DNA of 58,652 nt from DASZOC01 sp035550975 (GCA_035550975.1 DASZOC010000070.1:1-58652), one strand, 5' to 3'; shown: positions 8,441 to 17,885, counted from the first letter of the stretch. The notes: generated by a model not told the origin, from the letters alone. Numbers and translations are program-made.

Positions 8441-9553
8441 GTGACTGATGCCGTTCTGATCACAGGAGGCGCCGGGTTCATCGGGTCTCACGTGGGCCGG
8501 GAGCTCGTCGAGCACGGCTACCGGGTCCGGGCCCTCGACGTCCTCGATCCCCAGGTCCACGAGCGAGGCCAACGTCCGGCATATCTGCACGACGATATCG
8601 AGCTGCTCGTGGCCGACGTCCGGGACCACGATGCCCTGCGGGGGGCGGTCGAGGGGATGGACCACGTGGTCCATTTCGCCGCCAAGGTCGGCGTGGGCCA
8701 GAGCATGTACGAGATCGCCGACTACACCGGGGTGAACACGTTCGGCACGGGGGTGCTCCTCCAGGCGATGGCCGACCGTGCCTTCGGCCGCCTCGTCGTG
8801 GCATCGAGCATGAGCGTGTACGGCGAGGGCCTCTACCGCTCAGGGAGCGACCTGCACTGGAACGTCGAGCGCACGTCGGATCAGCTGGCGCGGCATCAGT
8901 GGGACCCGGCGGGGCCGGCCGGCGAGGCTCTCGAGCCGCTGCCGACACCGGAGACGAAGCCGGTGAGCCTTGCGTCGGTCTACGCGCTGGGCAAGTACGA
9001 CCAGGAGCGGTTGTGCCTGCTGTACGGGTCGACCTACGACGTCCCGACGGTGGCCTTGAGGTTCTTCAACGTCTACGGCCGCGATCAGGCGCTGTCCAAC
9101 CCCTACACGGGCGTGCTCGCGATCTTTGCCGCCCGCTATCTCAACGAGAAACCTCCGTTGATATTCGAAGACGGCGAACAGAGACGGGACTTCGTCTCGG
9201 TAACGGACGTGGCACGTGCTTGCCGCCTGGCGCTCACGACCGCTGACGTCGCCGGCGAGATCGTCAACATCGGCAGTGGGCGCAGCTCGACGGTGCTGGA
9301 GATAGCCGAGCTACTGGCGAAGGCGACGGGCAAGGACGACATCGAGCCTGAGATCACCCGCAAGTACCGCGTCGGCGACATCCGTCACTGCTTCGCCGAC
9401 GTCACGCGGGCGCGCGAAGTCCTCGGCTTCGAGGCGGAGGTCCAGCTCGAAGACGGGCTGGCCGACCTCGCCGCATGGCTGGAGGGTCAGGTCGCGGTCG
9501 ACCGCGTTGACGTGGCCGCCGACGAGCTGGCCAGACGCGGGCTCGCGCGATGA
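8441..9553 (+). CDS. NAD-dependent sugar epimerase/dehydratase (extended SDR)
   Basis: Nucleotide-sugar epimerase of 370 residues. The Rossmann motif GGAGFIG is at 9-15, active-site Ser at 122/123 and Y181xxxK185. An insertion at about 128-178 before the catalytic tyrosine, rich in Trp, Glu and Pro, resembles dTDP-L-rhamnose 4-epimerase-type enzymes more than GalE; that sub-assignment is tentative. Start GTG 8441 is preceded by AGGAGG. It is the first gene of the rightward operon, and its stop overlaps the start of the fusion gene as ATGA. Confidence 0.9.
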   Translation: MTDAVLITGGAGFIGSHVGRELVEHGYRVRALDVLDPQVHERGQRPAYLHDDIELLVADVRDHDALRGAVEGMDHVVHFAAKVGVGQSMYEIADYTGVNTFGTGVLLQAMADRAFGRLVVASSMSVYGEGLYRSGSDLHWNVERTSDQLARHQWDPAGPAGEALEPLPTPETKPVSLASVYALGKYDQERLCLLYGSTYDVPTVALRFFNVYGRDQALSNPYTGVLAIFAARYLNEKPPLIFEDGEQRRDFVSVTDVARACRLALTTADVAGEIVNIGSGRSSTVLEIAELLAKATGKDDIEPEITRKYRVGDIRHCFADVTRAREVLGFEAEVQLEDGLADLAAWLEGQVAVDRVDVAADELARRGLAR

Positions 9554-11628
9554 GCCGGATCGTCGACACGATCCGGTCCGGCTCGGGACAACCCGAGACC
9601 GAACGCGGCTCCGGCGCCGTCGAGCGCACCGGCGACCCGGCGGTCGGCGTGGTGTCGTATTTCCACTTCGAGGACCGGGCGACGGTCGAGCAGGTCGTCG
9701 CGGGACTCGAGGAGCTGGGCGTCCGGCACCTGCGCACGTCGATCTCGTGGCACGACTTCGAGTCGCCGGGGGGCCGAGACTGGTACGAGTGGCTGCTCCC
9801 GGAGCTGACCGATCGGTTCGAGGTCATGCCCTGCGTCCTCTACACCCCGACTCACCTGGGGATCGTTCCGAAGACGTCGTCGCCGCCGCGAGACCCCTAC
9901 GACTACGCCCGGTTCATCGACACCGTCTTGTCCGACTTCGGGGAGGCCTTCGAGCACGTCGAGCTGTGGAACGAGCCGAACAACTTCATCGAGTGGGACT
10001 GGACGCTCGATCCCGAGTGGGTCCTGTTCGCGGAGATGATCGCCGCGGGGGCCGCGGCGGTTCGCCACCACGGATCGTCGGCCGTCCTGGGCGGCATGAG
10101 CCCGCTCGACCCGAACTGGTTGCACCTGATGTTCAAGCGGGGCGCGATGGCCGATATCGACGTCCTCGGGATCCACGGGTTCCCCGGCACCTGGGAGGCG
10201 GTGTGGGAGGGCTGGACACGGCAGGTCGACCGCTCGCAGGAGGTCCTCGACCACCACGGCTCGCCGGCAGAGATATGGATAACCGAGTGCGGCTACTCGA
10301 CCTGGCACCACGACGAGTACACGATGCTGCGCCAGCTCGTCGAGGTCGCGCGGGCACCGGTCCCACGGGTCTACTGGTACAGCGCGCAGGACCTGGCGCC
10401 CGAACGCGCCACGCTGGACGGCTTCCACGCCGACGAGCGGGCGTACCACTTCGGCCTCTACGATGCGGCCGGGCGCCCGAAGCTGCCGGCACGCGTATGG
10501 GGACAGAGAGGCTTCACGGGGCTTAACGAGTTCGCGGCGTTCTCGGACCTCAGGCTGGTGGTCGAGAACGAGCACCGGCCGGTACTGATCACCGGTGGGG
10601 CCGGGTTCGTGGGGACGAATCTTGCCGACAGCGTCGCTGCGGAAGGCCGGCCGGTCGTGGTCCTCGACAACCTGTCGCGGCCGGGCGTCGAGGAGAACCT
10701 CAGGTGGCTGGTCGACCGGCATCCGGGCCTCATCCGGCCCGAGCTCGGCGACGTCCGCGATCGGTTCGTCCTGCGGCGCGCGCTCGACGGTGTCGAGGAC
10801 GTCGTCCATCTGGCGGCCCAGGTGGCGGTCACGACCAGCATCGACGACCCCGTCAACGACATCGGCGTCAACCTGCAAGGCACGGTCAACCTGCTCGAGG
10901 AGATGCGCCGGCTGGACGATCCTCCGGCGGTCCTGTTCACGTCGACGAACAAGGTCTACGGCGACCTCGAGGACGTCGAGCTGCGTGAGCTGGCGAAGCG
11001 GTATGAGCCCAAGGACACCCTCGTCGCCGCCGGTGGGATCGGCGAGTCACAGCCGCTGTCGCTCCACAGCCCCTACGGGTGCTCGAAGGGCGCCGCCGAC
11101 CAGTACGTGCTGGACTATGGGCGTACGTTCGGGATCCAAAGCGCGGTCTTCAGGATGAGTTGCATCTACGGCCCGCATCAGTGCGGGACCGAGGACCAGG
11201 GGTGGGTGGCGCACTTCCTCATCCAGGCGCTCGACGGGTCACCGATCCAGATATACGGAGACGGTAAGCAGGTCCGCGACGTCCTCTATGTGACCGATCT
11301 CGTATCCGCAATGCGGTTGGTGCTGTCCCGGCGCGACGCGCTGATGGACGGCCGCGCGTTCAACATCGGCGGCGGAGCGGGCAACAGCGTCAGCCTGCTC
11401 GAGGTCCTCGACATGATCGCGGACATCCACGGCGCCGCACCGGAGGTCTCGTTCTCGGACTGGCGCCGCGGAGACCAGCGTTATTACGTCTCCGATACGT
11501 CGGCGTTCGAGGCGGCGACCGGGTGGAGACCGCTAACCCCCGCGCGTCAGGGGATAGCCAACCTCTACCGGTGGCTGGTCGATCAGCACGCGGAACGGGA
11601 GCCGGTCGACGCGGCGCGCCGCGCGTAG
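9550..11628 (+). CDS. Fusion: clan GH-A glycosidase-like domain plus nucleotide-sugar 2-epimerase-like SDR
   Basis: 692 residues in two halves. Residues about 32-335 form a TIM-barrel glycosidase-like domain with NEPN (E142) and ITECGYS (E246), matching the acid/base and nucleophile positions of clan GH-A enzymes, without a signal peptide. Residues about 343-680 form an extended SDR with GGAGFVG at 349-355, STNKVYGD at 465-472 and Y509xxxK513; the SCIYGPHQCGTEDQGW block is characteristic of CDP-paratose/tyvelose 2-epimerases. Reading frame is continuous with no sign of a missing stop. The ATG overlaps the upstream epimerase stop. Such a pairing implies a substrate cleaved or bound by one half and epimerised by the other, but this is inference. 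Confidence 0.88.
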   Translation: MSRIVDTIRSGSGQPETERGSGAVERTGDPAVGVVSYFHFEDRATVEQVVAGLEELGVRHLRTSISWHDFESPGGRDWYEWLLPELTDRFEVMPCVLYTPTHLGIVPKTSSPPRDPYDYARFIDTVLSDFGEAFEHVELWNEPNNFIEWDWTLDPEWVLFAEMIAAGAAAVRHHGSSAVLGGMSPLDPNWLHLMFKRGAMADIDVLGIHGFPGTWEAVWEGWTRQVDRSQEVLDHHGSPAEIWITECGYSTWHHDEYTMLRQLVEVARAPVPRVYWYSAQDLAPERATLDGFHADERAYHFGLYDAAGRPKLPARVWGQRGFTGLNEFAAFSDLRLVVENEHRPVLITGGAGFVGTNLADSVAAEGRPVVVLDNLSRPGVEENLRWLVDRHPGLIRPELGDVRDRFVLRRALDGVEDVVHLAAQVAVTTSIDDPVNDIGVNLQGTVNLLEEMRRLDDPPAVLFTSTNKVYGDLEDVELRELAKRYEPKDTLVAAGGIGESQPLSLHSPYGCSKGAADQYVLDYGRTFGIQSAVFRMSCIYGPHQCGTEDQGWVAHFLIQALDGSPIQIYGDGKQVRDVLYVTDLVSAMRLVLSRRDALMDGRAFNIGGGAGNSVSLLEVLDMIADIHGAAPEVSFSDWRRGDQRYYVSDTSAFEAATGWRPLTPARQGIANLYRWLVDQHAEREPVDAARRA

Positions 11629-11642
11629 TGGCAGGACCTGAG

Positions 11643-12614
11643 ATGCGTTCGCCGGCCGCCGCAGCGCAGATCGCCGCGGTGCTGACGGGTCCGCGGGCGG
11701 TCGAGCTGCGGGAAACCGCACCTCCGTCTCCGGAGCCGAACCAGGTGGTGATCAGGCTCGAAGGCAGCGGCGTCTGTGGCTCGGACCTTCCGGCGTGGGA
11801 GGGTCGCCCGTGGACGCGCTATCCGCTCGAACCCGGCGGTCCCGGTCACGAGGGGTGGGGTGTCGTCGAGGAGGTCGGCCCCCGCGTCACGAGGATCGCG
11901 CCGGGCAGGCGCGTCGCCGTGATCAGCCACCACGCCTACGCGCGCTACGGCGTCGCCGACGAGAGCGCCGTCGTCGCGTTGCCGGACGAAGTGACGGGGC
12001 CGTTCCCCGGCGAAGCCGTCGGTTGCGCCATGAACGTGTGGGAGCGCGCACGCGCCACTCCCGAGCACACGATCGCGGTCGTCGGGATCGGTTTCATCGG
12101 TGCCCTGCTCGTGCGTCTGGCGGCGAGCTGGGGGGCGCGGGTGATCGCGTTGTCCCGCCGCGACTTCGCGTTGAAGGTCGCGCTGTCGGCGGGCGCGTCG
12201 GAGGTGATCGAGCTGTCCGAGGACAACGCGGCGTCCGCGGTGGAAGAACTGACCTCGGGAGAGATGTGTGACGTCGTTATAGAAGCGGCGGGCAAACAGC
12301 AGACCCTGGACGTCGCCGCGGCCCTCGTCAAGGTGCGGGGACACCTCGTGATCGCGGGCTACCACCAGGACGGGCCGCGGACCGTCGACATGCAGTCGTG
12401 GAACTGGCGGGGCCTGGACGTGACGAACGCGCACGAACGAGACGTGTCCGCGTACGTCGCCGGGGTCACGAGAGGTGCGCGCGCGGTCGCCGACGGTACG
12501 TTGGATGTGGCGTCGCTGATCACGCACGAGTTCGAGCTGGATCGGCTGGGCGACGCGTTCGACATCGCTATCGAGCGGCCCGAAGGATTCTTGAAGGCGG
12601 TGGTGCGCGCGTGA
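11643..12614 (+). CDS. Zinc-type medium-chain alcohol dehydrogenase
   Basis: 323 residues, NAD(P)-dependent polyol or sugar dehydrogenase type. The catalytic-zinc motif GVCGSD gives C45 and GPGHE gives H69/E70. The four-cysteine structural-zinc loop is absent. The nucleotide-binding motif GIGFIG sits near residue 157. ATG 11643 follows AGGA by seven bases; an in-frame GTG at 11628 overlapping the previous stop is the alternative. Its stop overlaps the next gene as GTGA. Pairing with a Gfo/Idh protein suggests redox chemistry at a sugar or cyclitol hydroxyl. Confidence 0.88.
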   Translation: MRSPAAAAQIAAVLTGPRAVELRETAPPSPEPNQVVIRLEGSGVCGSDLPAWEGRPWTRYPLEPGGPGHEGWGVVEEVGPRVTRIAPGRRVAVISHHAYARYGVADESAVVALPDEVTGPFPGEAVGCAMNVWERARATPEHTIAVVGIGFIGALLVRLAASWGARVIALSRRDFALKVALSAGASEVIELSEDNAASAVEELTSGEMCDVVIEAAGKQQTLDVAAALVKVRGHLVIAGYHQDGPRTVDMQSWNWRGLDVTNAHERDVSAYVAGVTRGARAVADGTLDVASLITHEFELDRLGDAFDIAIERPEGFLKAVVRA

Positions 12615-13600
12615 CGCGGCCCCGCCTCGCGTTCGTCGGCGTCGGCTGGATCGGGCGCGCCCGTATGGAGGCCGTCGTGGCAGCGGGGGCCGCAGATGCA
12701 GCGGTCGTGATGGATACCGACCAGGAGATCGCGGAGAAAGCTGCCGCCGAGGTCGGTTGTGATGTCGTCGTCACCTCGTTCGACGGTGCGATCGTGCACG
12801 ACGTCGATGGTGTCGTGCTCGCGACACCGAGCGCGCTGCATGCGGAGCAGGCGCTTGCGGCGCTGGAGTGTGGCCTGCCGGTGTTCTGCCAGAAACCGCT
12901 CGGGCGGACGGCGGCGGAGTGCGCCTCCGTCATCGAGGCCGCCAAGCGTCGGGACCTGCTGCTCGGGGTCGACCTGTCGTATCGCGGTGTCAGAGCCTTC
13001 GAAGCCGCGGTGGGGGCCGCGCGCTCCGGCGAGCTCGGCCGCGTGTACGCGCTGGATCTCATCTTCCACAACTCCTACGGTCCCGACAAAGCGTGGTTCC
13101 GGGATCCGGAGCTTGGCGGCGGCGGGTGCTTGATGGACCTCGGCACCCATCTGGTCGACTTCGCCCTGCGCGTCGTTGGCCAGGAGCCCGTGCGGGTAAA
13201 CGGGGCGTTGTTCGCGGGAGGCGAGGTGTTGGAGGATCCCGCGCAGCGGGTCGAGGACTACGCCTCGGTTCAGCTGGAGATGCCGGACGGCGCCCTGGTT
13301 CGGATCGCCTGCTCGTGGTTCCTTCCCTGCGGTCGCGACGCCGTCATCGAGGCGCACGTGCACGGCGCCGATGGCAGCGTCGCGGTGCGAAACGTCGGCG
13401 GTTCGTTCTACGACTTCACGACCGACCGCTACGAGGGCCGCACCACGGCGCAACTGGTCGCGCCGCCGGACGACTGGGGGGGCCGCGTCCTCGTGCAGTG
13501 GGCTCACGCTCTTGGCGACGGCAGCGGATACGACCGCGGGATCGAGTCGGTCGTGGCGGTCGCGAAGGTGATCGATGCCGCATACGGGAGAGCGGCATGA
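12611..13600 (+). CDS. Gfo/Idh/MocA family oxidoreductase
   Basis: 329 residues, two-domain NAD(P)-dependent sugar or cyclitol dehydrogenase. N-terminal Rossmann fold has GVGWIG at 9-14. The usual EKP motif is QKP (in FCQKPLG, near residue 96), and the second catalytic block reads GGGCLMDLGTHLVDFALR, keeping Asp and His. The start is GTG 12611, overlapping the stop of the preceding dehydrogenase, and its own stop overlaps the GT4 gene (ATGA). With the alcohol dehydrogenase it could form a 3-keto relay for epimerisation; this is inferred from context only. Confidence 0.9.
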   Translation: MTRPRLAFVGVGWIGRARMEAVVAAGAADAAVVMDTDQEIAEKAAAEVGCDVVVTSFDGAIVHDVDGVVLATPSALHAEQALAALECGLPVFCQKPLGRTAAECASVIEAAKRRDLLLGVDLSYRGVRAFEAAVGAARSGELGRVYALDLIFHNSYGPDKAWFRDPELGGGGCLMDLGTHLVDFALRVVGQEPVRVNGALFAGGEVLEDPAQRVEDYASVQLEMPDGALVRIACSWFLPCGRDAVIEAHVHGADGSVAVRNVGGSFYDFTTDRYEGRTTAQLVAPPDDWGGRVLVQWAHALGDGSGYDRGIESVVAVAKVIDAAYGRAA

Positions 13601-14664
13601 GGCTCCTGATGACGACCGACTGTGTCGGAGGGGTCTGGACCTACTCGCTCGAGCTCGTGCGCGCTCTCCAGGCGAGCGGCCATGAGGTGGTGGTCGCAGC
13701 GATGGGCGGAACTCCAACGCAGGCGCAGCGAAGTGAGGTCGACGCCGCCCGCCCGCATGCGTTCGAGGCGCGGCCGTACCGCGTCGAGTGGATGCAGGAC
13801 GCGTGGGCGGATGTCGACGCGGCCGGCGCATGGCTGCTCGAGCTCGCGAGCGGGCACGATGTCGATCTGGTCCATCTGAACGGGTACGCACATGCGACGC
13901 TGCCGTGGACGCGACCGACGCTCGTCGTAGCGCACTCCGACGTCGTCACGTGGTGGCGAGCCGTTAAGCGGGCCGATCCACCCGCGACCTGGAACCGCTA
14001 CCGAACCATCGTCGCGGATGGTCTGGCGGCCGCGGATGTCGTCGTCACTCCGACGCGGGCGATGCTGGACGAGCTCGCGCGTGCCTACGGTCGCCCGCGG
14101 CCGTCACTCGTGATCCACAACGGCCGGTCGTGGGAGCCGCGGAGCGACGCGGCTAAAGAACCGGTGGTCGCCGCTGTGGGACGCGTGTGGGACGAGGCGA
14201 AGAACATCGCGATCGCCGCGCAGGCGGCCCACGACCTGCCGTGGCCCTTACTCGTCGCGGGCGACGGACAGATCGCCGGAGCGACGTGTCTCGGACGCAT
14301 CCCCACCAACGAGGTCGCGCAGCTGTTCGGCAGGGCGTCGATCTTCGTCGAACCGGCCCGTTATGAACCCTTCGGCCTCGCTGCGCTCGAAGCGGGGCTG
14401 GCGGGATGCGCGCTCGTGCTGGGAGACATCCCTAGCCTGCGCGAGGTCTGGAACGACGCCGCGACGTTCGTCGCGCCCGACGACACCGAGGCGCTGGCGG
14501 CCGTGCTGCGGGACCTGATCGACGATCCCAACCGGCTGGCACACCTACAACGCGCGGCGCGGGAACGCGCCGCCCGCTACTCGGTGGGCGCGATGGCCTC
14601 GGCCTACGAAGACATCTACCGGCAGATGCTCGGCGTCCCCGTGTCGATCGGAGCGGCCGAGTGA
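13597..14664 (+). CDS. Glycosyltransferase family 4
   Basis: 355-residue GT-B fold retaining glycosyltransferase. The N-terminal domain opens with the acceptor-side loop GGVWTYSLELVRAL near residue 11. The donor domain holds the family motif EPARYEPFGLAALEAGLAG at about 251-269, with the two glutamates seven residues apart expected in GT4. The ATG overlaps the Gfo/Idh stop by 4 nt and the stop overlaps the next gene as GTGA. No membrane segment is visible, so it acts in the cytoplasm or at the inner face of the membrane. Confidence 0.92.
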   Translation: MRLLMTTDCVGGVWTYSLELVRALQASGHEVVVAAMGGTPTQAQRSEVDAARPHAFEARPYRVEWMQDAWADVDAAGAWLLELASGHDVDLVHLNGYAHATLPWTRPTLVVAHSDVVTWWRAVKRADPPATWNRYRTIVADGLAAADVVVTPTRAMLDELARAYGRPRPSLVIHNGRSWEPRSDAAKEPVVAAVGRVWDEAKNIAIAAQAAHDLPWPLLVAGDGQIAGATCLGRIPTNEVAQLFGRASIFVEPARYEPFGLAALEAGLAGCALVLGDIPSLREVWNDAATFVAPDDTEALAAVLRDLIDDPNRLAHLQRAARERAARYSVGAMASAYEDIYRQMLGVPVSIGAAE

Positions 14665-15743
14665 AGATCGTCTTCTTCGTTCACTCGTTGATGTCGTGCT
14701 GGAATCACGGCAACGCGCACTTCCTGCGCGGCGTGGTGAGGGAGTTGCAGGAGCGCGGGCACGACGTCGACGTGTACGAGCCTGCGGGCGGGTGGAGCAT
14801 GACGAATCTCGTCGAGCACCAAGGGCACGTCGCGGTGGATCGTTTCCGCGAGCGCTTCCCACACCTCAGCAGCACCGCGTACGATCCCGCAACGATCGAT
14901 CTCGACCGCGTGTTGGATGACGCCGACCTCGTCGTCGTGCACGAGTGGAACGAGCCCGAGCTCGTCGAACGTATCGGCAGGGCTTGTGCGGCCAGCGACG
15001 CCCTGGTCCTGTTCCACGACACGCACCACCGTGCGGTCACCGATCCCCACCAGATGGCGCGCTTCGATCTGTCGAACTACGACGGAGTCCTCGCGTTCGG
15101 GTCGGTGATCCGCGACGTATACCTCGACCGAGGATGGACGCAGCGGGCGTGGACGTGGCACGAGGCCGCCGACACCCGCATCTTCCGCCCGCGCGACGAG
15201 CATCCGGAGGCGGACCTCGTCTGGATCGGCAACTGGGGCGACGGCGAACGCACCGCCGAGCTCGACGAGTACCTGCTCGGCCCGGCGCGTGCTCTCGACC
15301 TGACCGGGACGATCCACGGCGTGCGTTATCCGCCCGCCGCGCGGCGCGCGATCGCTTCGTCGGGCCTCACGTTCCGTGGCTGGATCGCGAACCACGACGT
15401 TCCCGCCGTCTTCGCACGCCATAGCGTCACGATCCACGTGCCGCGCCGGCCGTACGCCCGCAGGATGACGGGCGTGCCCACGATCCGCGTCTTCGAAGCG
15501 CTCGCGTGCGGGGTACCGCTCGTAACCGCGCCGTGGGAGGACTCGGAGCATCTCTTCCGCCCCGGGACCGACTATCTCATGGCGGGCTCCGGCTCCGAGA
15601 TGGAGACCCACCTCAAGGAGGTGCTGAACGACGCGCACCTGGCGGCCGAGCTGGCGAGCAACGGGCTAGAGACGATCGCGGCGCGACACACGTGTGCGCA
15701 CCGCGTCGACGAGCTGCTGTCGATATGCGAGGAGCTCTCGTGA
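14661..15743 (+). CDS. CgeB-like glycosyltransferase, copy 1
   Basis: 360 residues of the CgeB/Glyco_trans_1_2 type GT-B fold. The N-terminus (FFVHSLMSCWNHGNAHFLRG, followed by a RALHERGHDV-like helix) matches the next two genes, and the C-terminal donor site reads TIRVFEALACGVPLVTAPW near residue 274. GTG start overlaps the GT4 stop, and its stop overlaps copy 2 (GTGA). It is the most diverged of the three tandem copies. Donor and acceptor cannot be read from sequence. Confidence 0.85.
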   Translation: MKIVFFVHSLMSCWNHGNAHFLRGVVRELQERGHDVDVYEPAGGWSMTNLVEHQGHVAVDRFRERFPHLSSTAYDPATIDLDRVLDDADLVVVHEWNEPELVERIGRACAASDALVLFHDTHHRAVTDPHQMARFDLSNYDGVLAFGSVIRDVYLDRGWTQRAWTWHEAADTRIFRPRDEHPEADLVWIGNWGDGERTAELDEYLLGPARALDLTGTIHGVRYPPAARRAIASSGLTFRGWIANHDVPAVFARHSVTIHVPRRPYARRMTGVPTIRVFEALACGVPLVTAPWEDSEHLFRPGTDYLMAGSGSEMETHLKEVLNDAHLAAELASNGLETIAARHTCAHRVDELLSICEELS

Positions 15744-16813
15744 ACATCGCATTCTTCGGATCGAGCCTTGTCTCCGCTTACTGGAACGGCGCGTGCACCT
15801 ACTACCGCGGCATCGTCAGGGCCCTGCACGAGCGAGGGCACCGGATCACGTTCTTCGAGCCGGACGCGTTCGACCGCCAGGCGCATCGGGATATCGACGA
15901 CCCCGAATGGGCAGAGGTCGTCGTGTATCCCGCCGAGACGAAGGAAGACGTGCGCGCGACGGTCAGGCGTGCCGAAGGGGCCGACGTGATCGTGAAAGCG
16001 AGCGGCGTGGGCGTCTTCGACGACGTTCTCGAGGCCGCGGTTCTCGAGCTGAAGCAACCCGGCAACACGATCGTGTTCTGGGACGTCGACGCGCCGGCAA
16101 CGCTGGGTGCGATGGAGTCGGATCCCGCGAAACACCTGCGGGGGCTCGTGCCGGAGTTCGATTTCGTCTTCACCTACGGCGGCGGCGACCTCGTCGTGGA
16201 CCGCTACCGGGGGCTCGGCGCGTCGCGTTGCATCCCGGTCTACAACGCGCTGGACGAGACGACGCACCGGCCAGTGGGGCCGGATCCTCGCTATGAGGGC
16301 GATCTTGCCTTCTTGGGCAACCGTCTTCCCGACCGCGAGGCGCGCGTGGAGGAGTTCTTCTTCCGCGCGGTCGAAGCGGCGCCGACCCGCAGGTTCGTCC
16401 TCGGCGGAGCAGGTTGGGACGATCGCGCCGGCGCACCGAACCTGACCTACGTCGGCCACGTGAGTCCCCAGGACCACAACGCGTTCAACTGCTCGTCGCT
16501 GGCGGTCTTGAACGTCTCGCGCGAGTCGATGGCGAGCAACGGCTATTCGCCCGCGACGCGGGTGTTCGAAGCAGCCGGCGCGGGCGCGTGCCTGATCACC
16601 GACGCGTGGGAAGGCATCGACATGTTCCTCGAGCCCGACGAGGAAGTTCTCGTCGCGCACTCCGGGGCCGAGGTAGCAGATCTGTTGGAGGGATTGTCGC
16701 CGGAGCATGCTGCTCGGATAGGGGATGCCGCTCGGCGCCGGATCCTGCGCGACCACACCTACGCGCGGCGCGCCGAAGAGGTCGAGGCGATCCTGGAGGC
16801 AGCGCGTGTCTAA
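15740..16813 (+). CDS. CgeB-like glycosyltransferase, copy 2
   Basis: 357 residues starting at GTG 15740 inside the stop of copy 1. N-terminal block SAYWNGACTYYRGIVRALHE at about 12-31 and C-terminal block ATRVFEAAGAGACLITDAW near 273-291 align position by position with copy 3. A conserved NVSRESMASNGYSP segment precedes the donor motif and recurs in copy 3 as NVTRRDMVAAGYSP. The stop lies eight bases inside copy 3, so all three are translationally coupled. Probable soluble GT-B enzyme; specificity unknown. Confidence 0.86.
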   Translation: MNIAFFGSSLVSAYWNGACTYYRGIVRALHERGHRITFFEPDAFDRQAHRDIDDPEWAEVVVYPAETKEDVRATVRRAEGADVIVKASGVGVFDDVLEAAVLELKQPGNTIVFWDVDAPATLGAMESDPAKHLRGLVPEFDFVFTYGGGDLVVDRYRGLGASRCIPVYNALDETTHRPVGPDPRYEGDLAFLGNRLPDREARVEEFFFRAVEAAPTRRFVLGGAGWDDRAGAPNLTYVGHVSPQDHNAFNCSSLAVLNVSRESMASNGYSPATRVFEAAGAGACLITDAWEGIDMFLEPDEEVLVAHSGAEVADLLEGLSPEHAARIGDAARRRILRDHTYARRAEEVEAILEAARV

Positions 16814-17885
16814 GGCGAAGGTCGTCTTCATCGGCCTATCCGTCACCTCGTCGTGGGGCAATGGACACGCGACGAACTACCGGGGCTTGATGCGTGCGTT
16901 GCACGAGGACGGCCACGACGTCGTCTTCTTCGAGCGCGATGTGCCGTGGTACGCGGAGCACCGCGACCTCCCGCAACCCCCGTGGGGCCGCACCATCCTG
17001 TACGACTCCCTCGATGACCTGCGCGACCATTCGGAGAAGATCGCGGAGGCGGACCTGGTCGTGGTCGGCTCGTACGTGCCGGAAGGCGTCGCGGTCGGGC
17101 GCCGCGTCTGCGACACCGCAACGGGAGTCACCGCCTTCTACGACATCGACACTCCGGTGACGCTGGCGAAGCTCCGCGCGGGAGACGAGGAGTACCTGTC
17201 GCACGACCTCGTGGGGCGATACGACCTTTACCTGTCGTTCACGGGCGGCCCGATCCTCGAGCAGCTCGAACGCGACCACGGTGCCGCGCGGGCCGAGGCC
17301 TTCTACTGCATGGCCGACCCCGACGTGTATCGCCCCCAGCGCGTAGCGCCGAAGTGGGACCTCGGCTACCTCGGGACCTACAGTGACGACCGTCAGCCCA
17401 CGCTCGACCGGTTGTTGCTCGAGGTGGCACGCGGTCGCCCCGACCTCGCCTTCGCCGTCGCGGGTCCGCAATACCCGGACGCGATCGAGTGGCCGCCGAA
17501 CGTCACACGCTTCGACCACTTGCCGCCCGAGCGGCACTGCGCCTACTACAACGCGCAGCGATTCGCGCTCAACGTGACGCGCCGGGACATGGTCGCGGCC
17601 GGTTATTCGCCGAGCGTCCGTCTGTTCGAGGCCGCCGCGGCGGGCGTGCCCGTGATCTCCGACCGGTGGGTCGGGCTGGAGGAGTTCTTCGAGCCGGGTT
17701 CCGACATCCTGATCGCGGACGGCTCCGAGGACGTCGTCGCGTATCTGACGGAGATCGACGAGCAGGAGAGGCCGGCGATCGGCGAGCGCGCACGGCAACG
17801 GGTCCTGAACGAGCACACGCCGCAGGTGCGAGCCCAGCAGCTGCTTCGGCTGATGTCTGAACAGCGGGAGGTCGAGCGGGTATGA
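16806..17885 (+). CDS. CgeB-like glycosyltransferase, copy 3
   Basis: 359 residues from GTG 16806, overlapping copy 2 by 8 nt. It shares the SSWGNGHATNYRGLMRALHE opening and the SVRLFEAAAAGVPVISDRW donor block with copy 2, so the pair is a tandem duplication that has diverged. The ATGA at 17882-17885 couples it to the methyltransferase. Like its neighbours it has no signal or membrane segment. Confidence 0.86.
   Translation: MSKAKVVFIGLSVTSSWGNGHATNYRGLMRALHEDGHDVVFFERDVPWYAEHRDLPQPPWGRTILYDSLDDLRDHSEKIAEADLVVVGSYVPEGVAVGRRVCDTATGVTAFYDIDTPVTLAKLRAGDEEYLSHDLVGRYDLYLSFTGGPILEQLERDHGAARAEAFYCMADPDVYRPQRVAPKWDLGYLGTYSDDRQPTLDRLLLEVARGRPDLAFAVAGPQYPDAIEWPPNVTRFDHLPPERHCAYYNAQRFALNVTRRDMVAAGYSPSVRLFEAAAAGVPVISDRWVGLEEFFEPGSDILIADGSEDVVAYLTEIDEQERPAIGERARQRVLNEHTPQVRAQQLLRLMSEQREVERV

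Noticed and set aside
9487..10878. Long minus-strand frame opposite the glycosidase-epimerase fusion
   Set aside because: The plus-strand protein has clear catalytic motifs in both domains; the antisense frame has none. The same applies to minus frames at 14616-15638, 15572-16861, 16836-17951 and 18474-19430.
12359..13891. A 510-codon open frame on the minus strand opposite the Gfo/Idh and GT4 genes
   Set aside because: It mirrors well-supported plus-strand genes, is Arg/His-rich with no domain, and is the usual antisense artefact of high-GC DNA.
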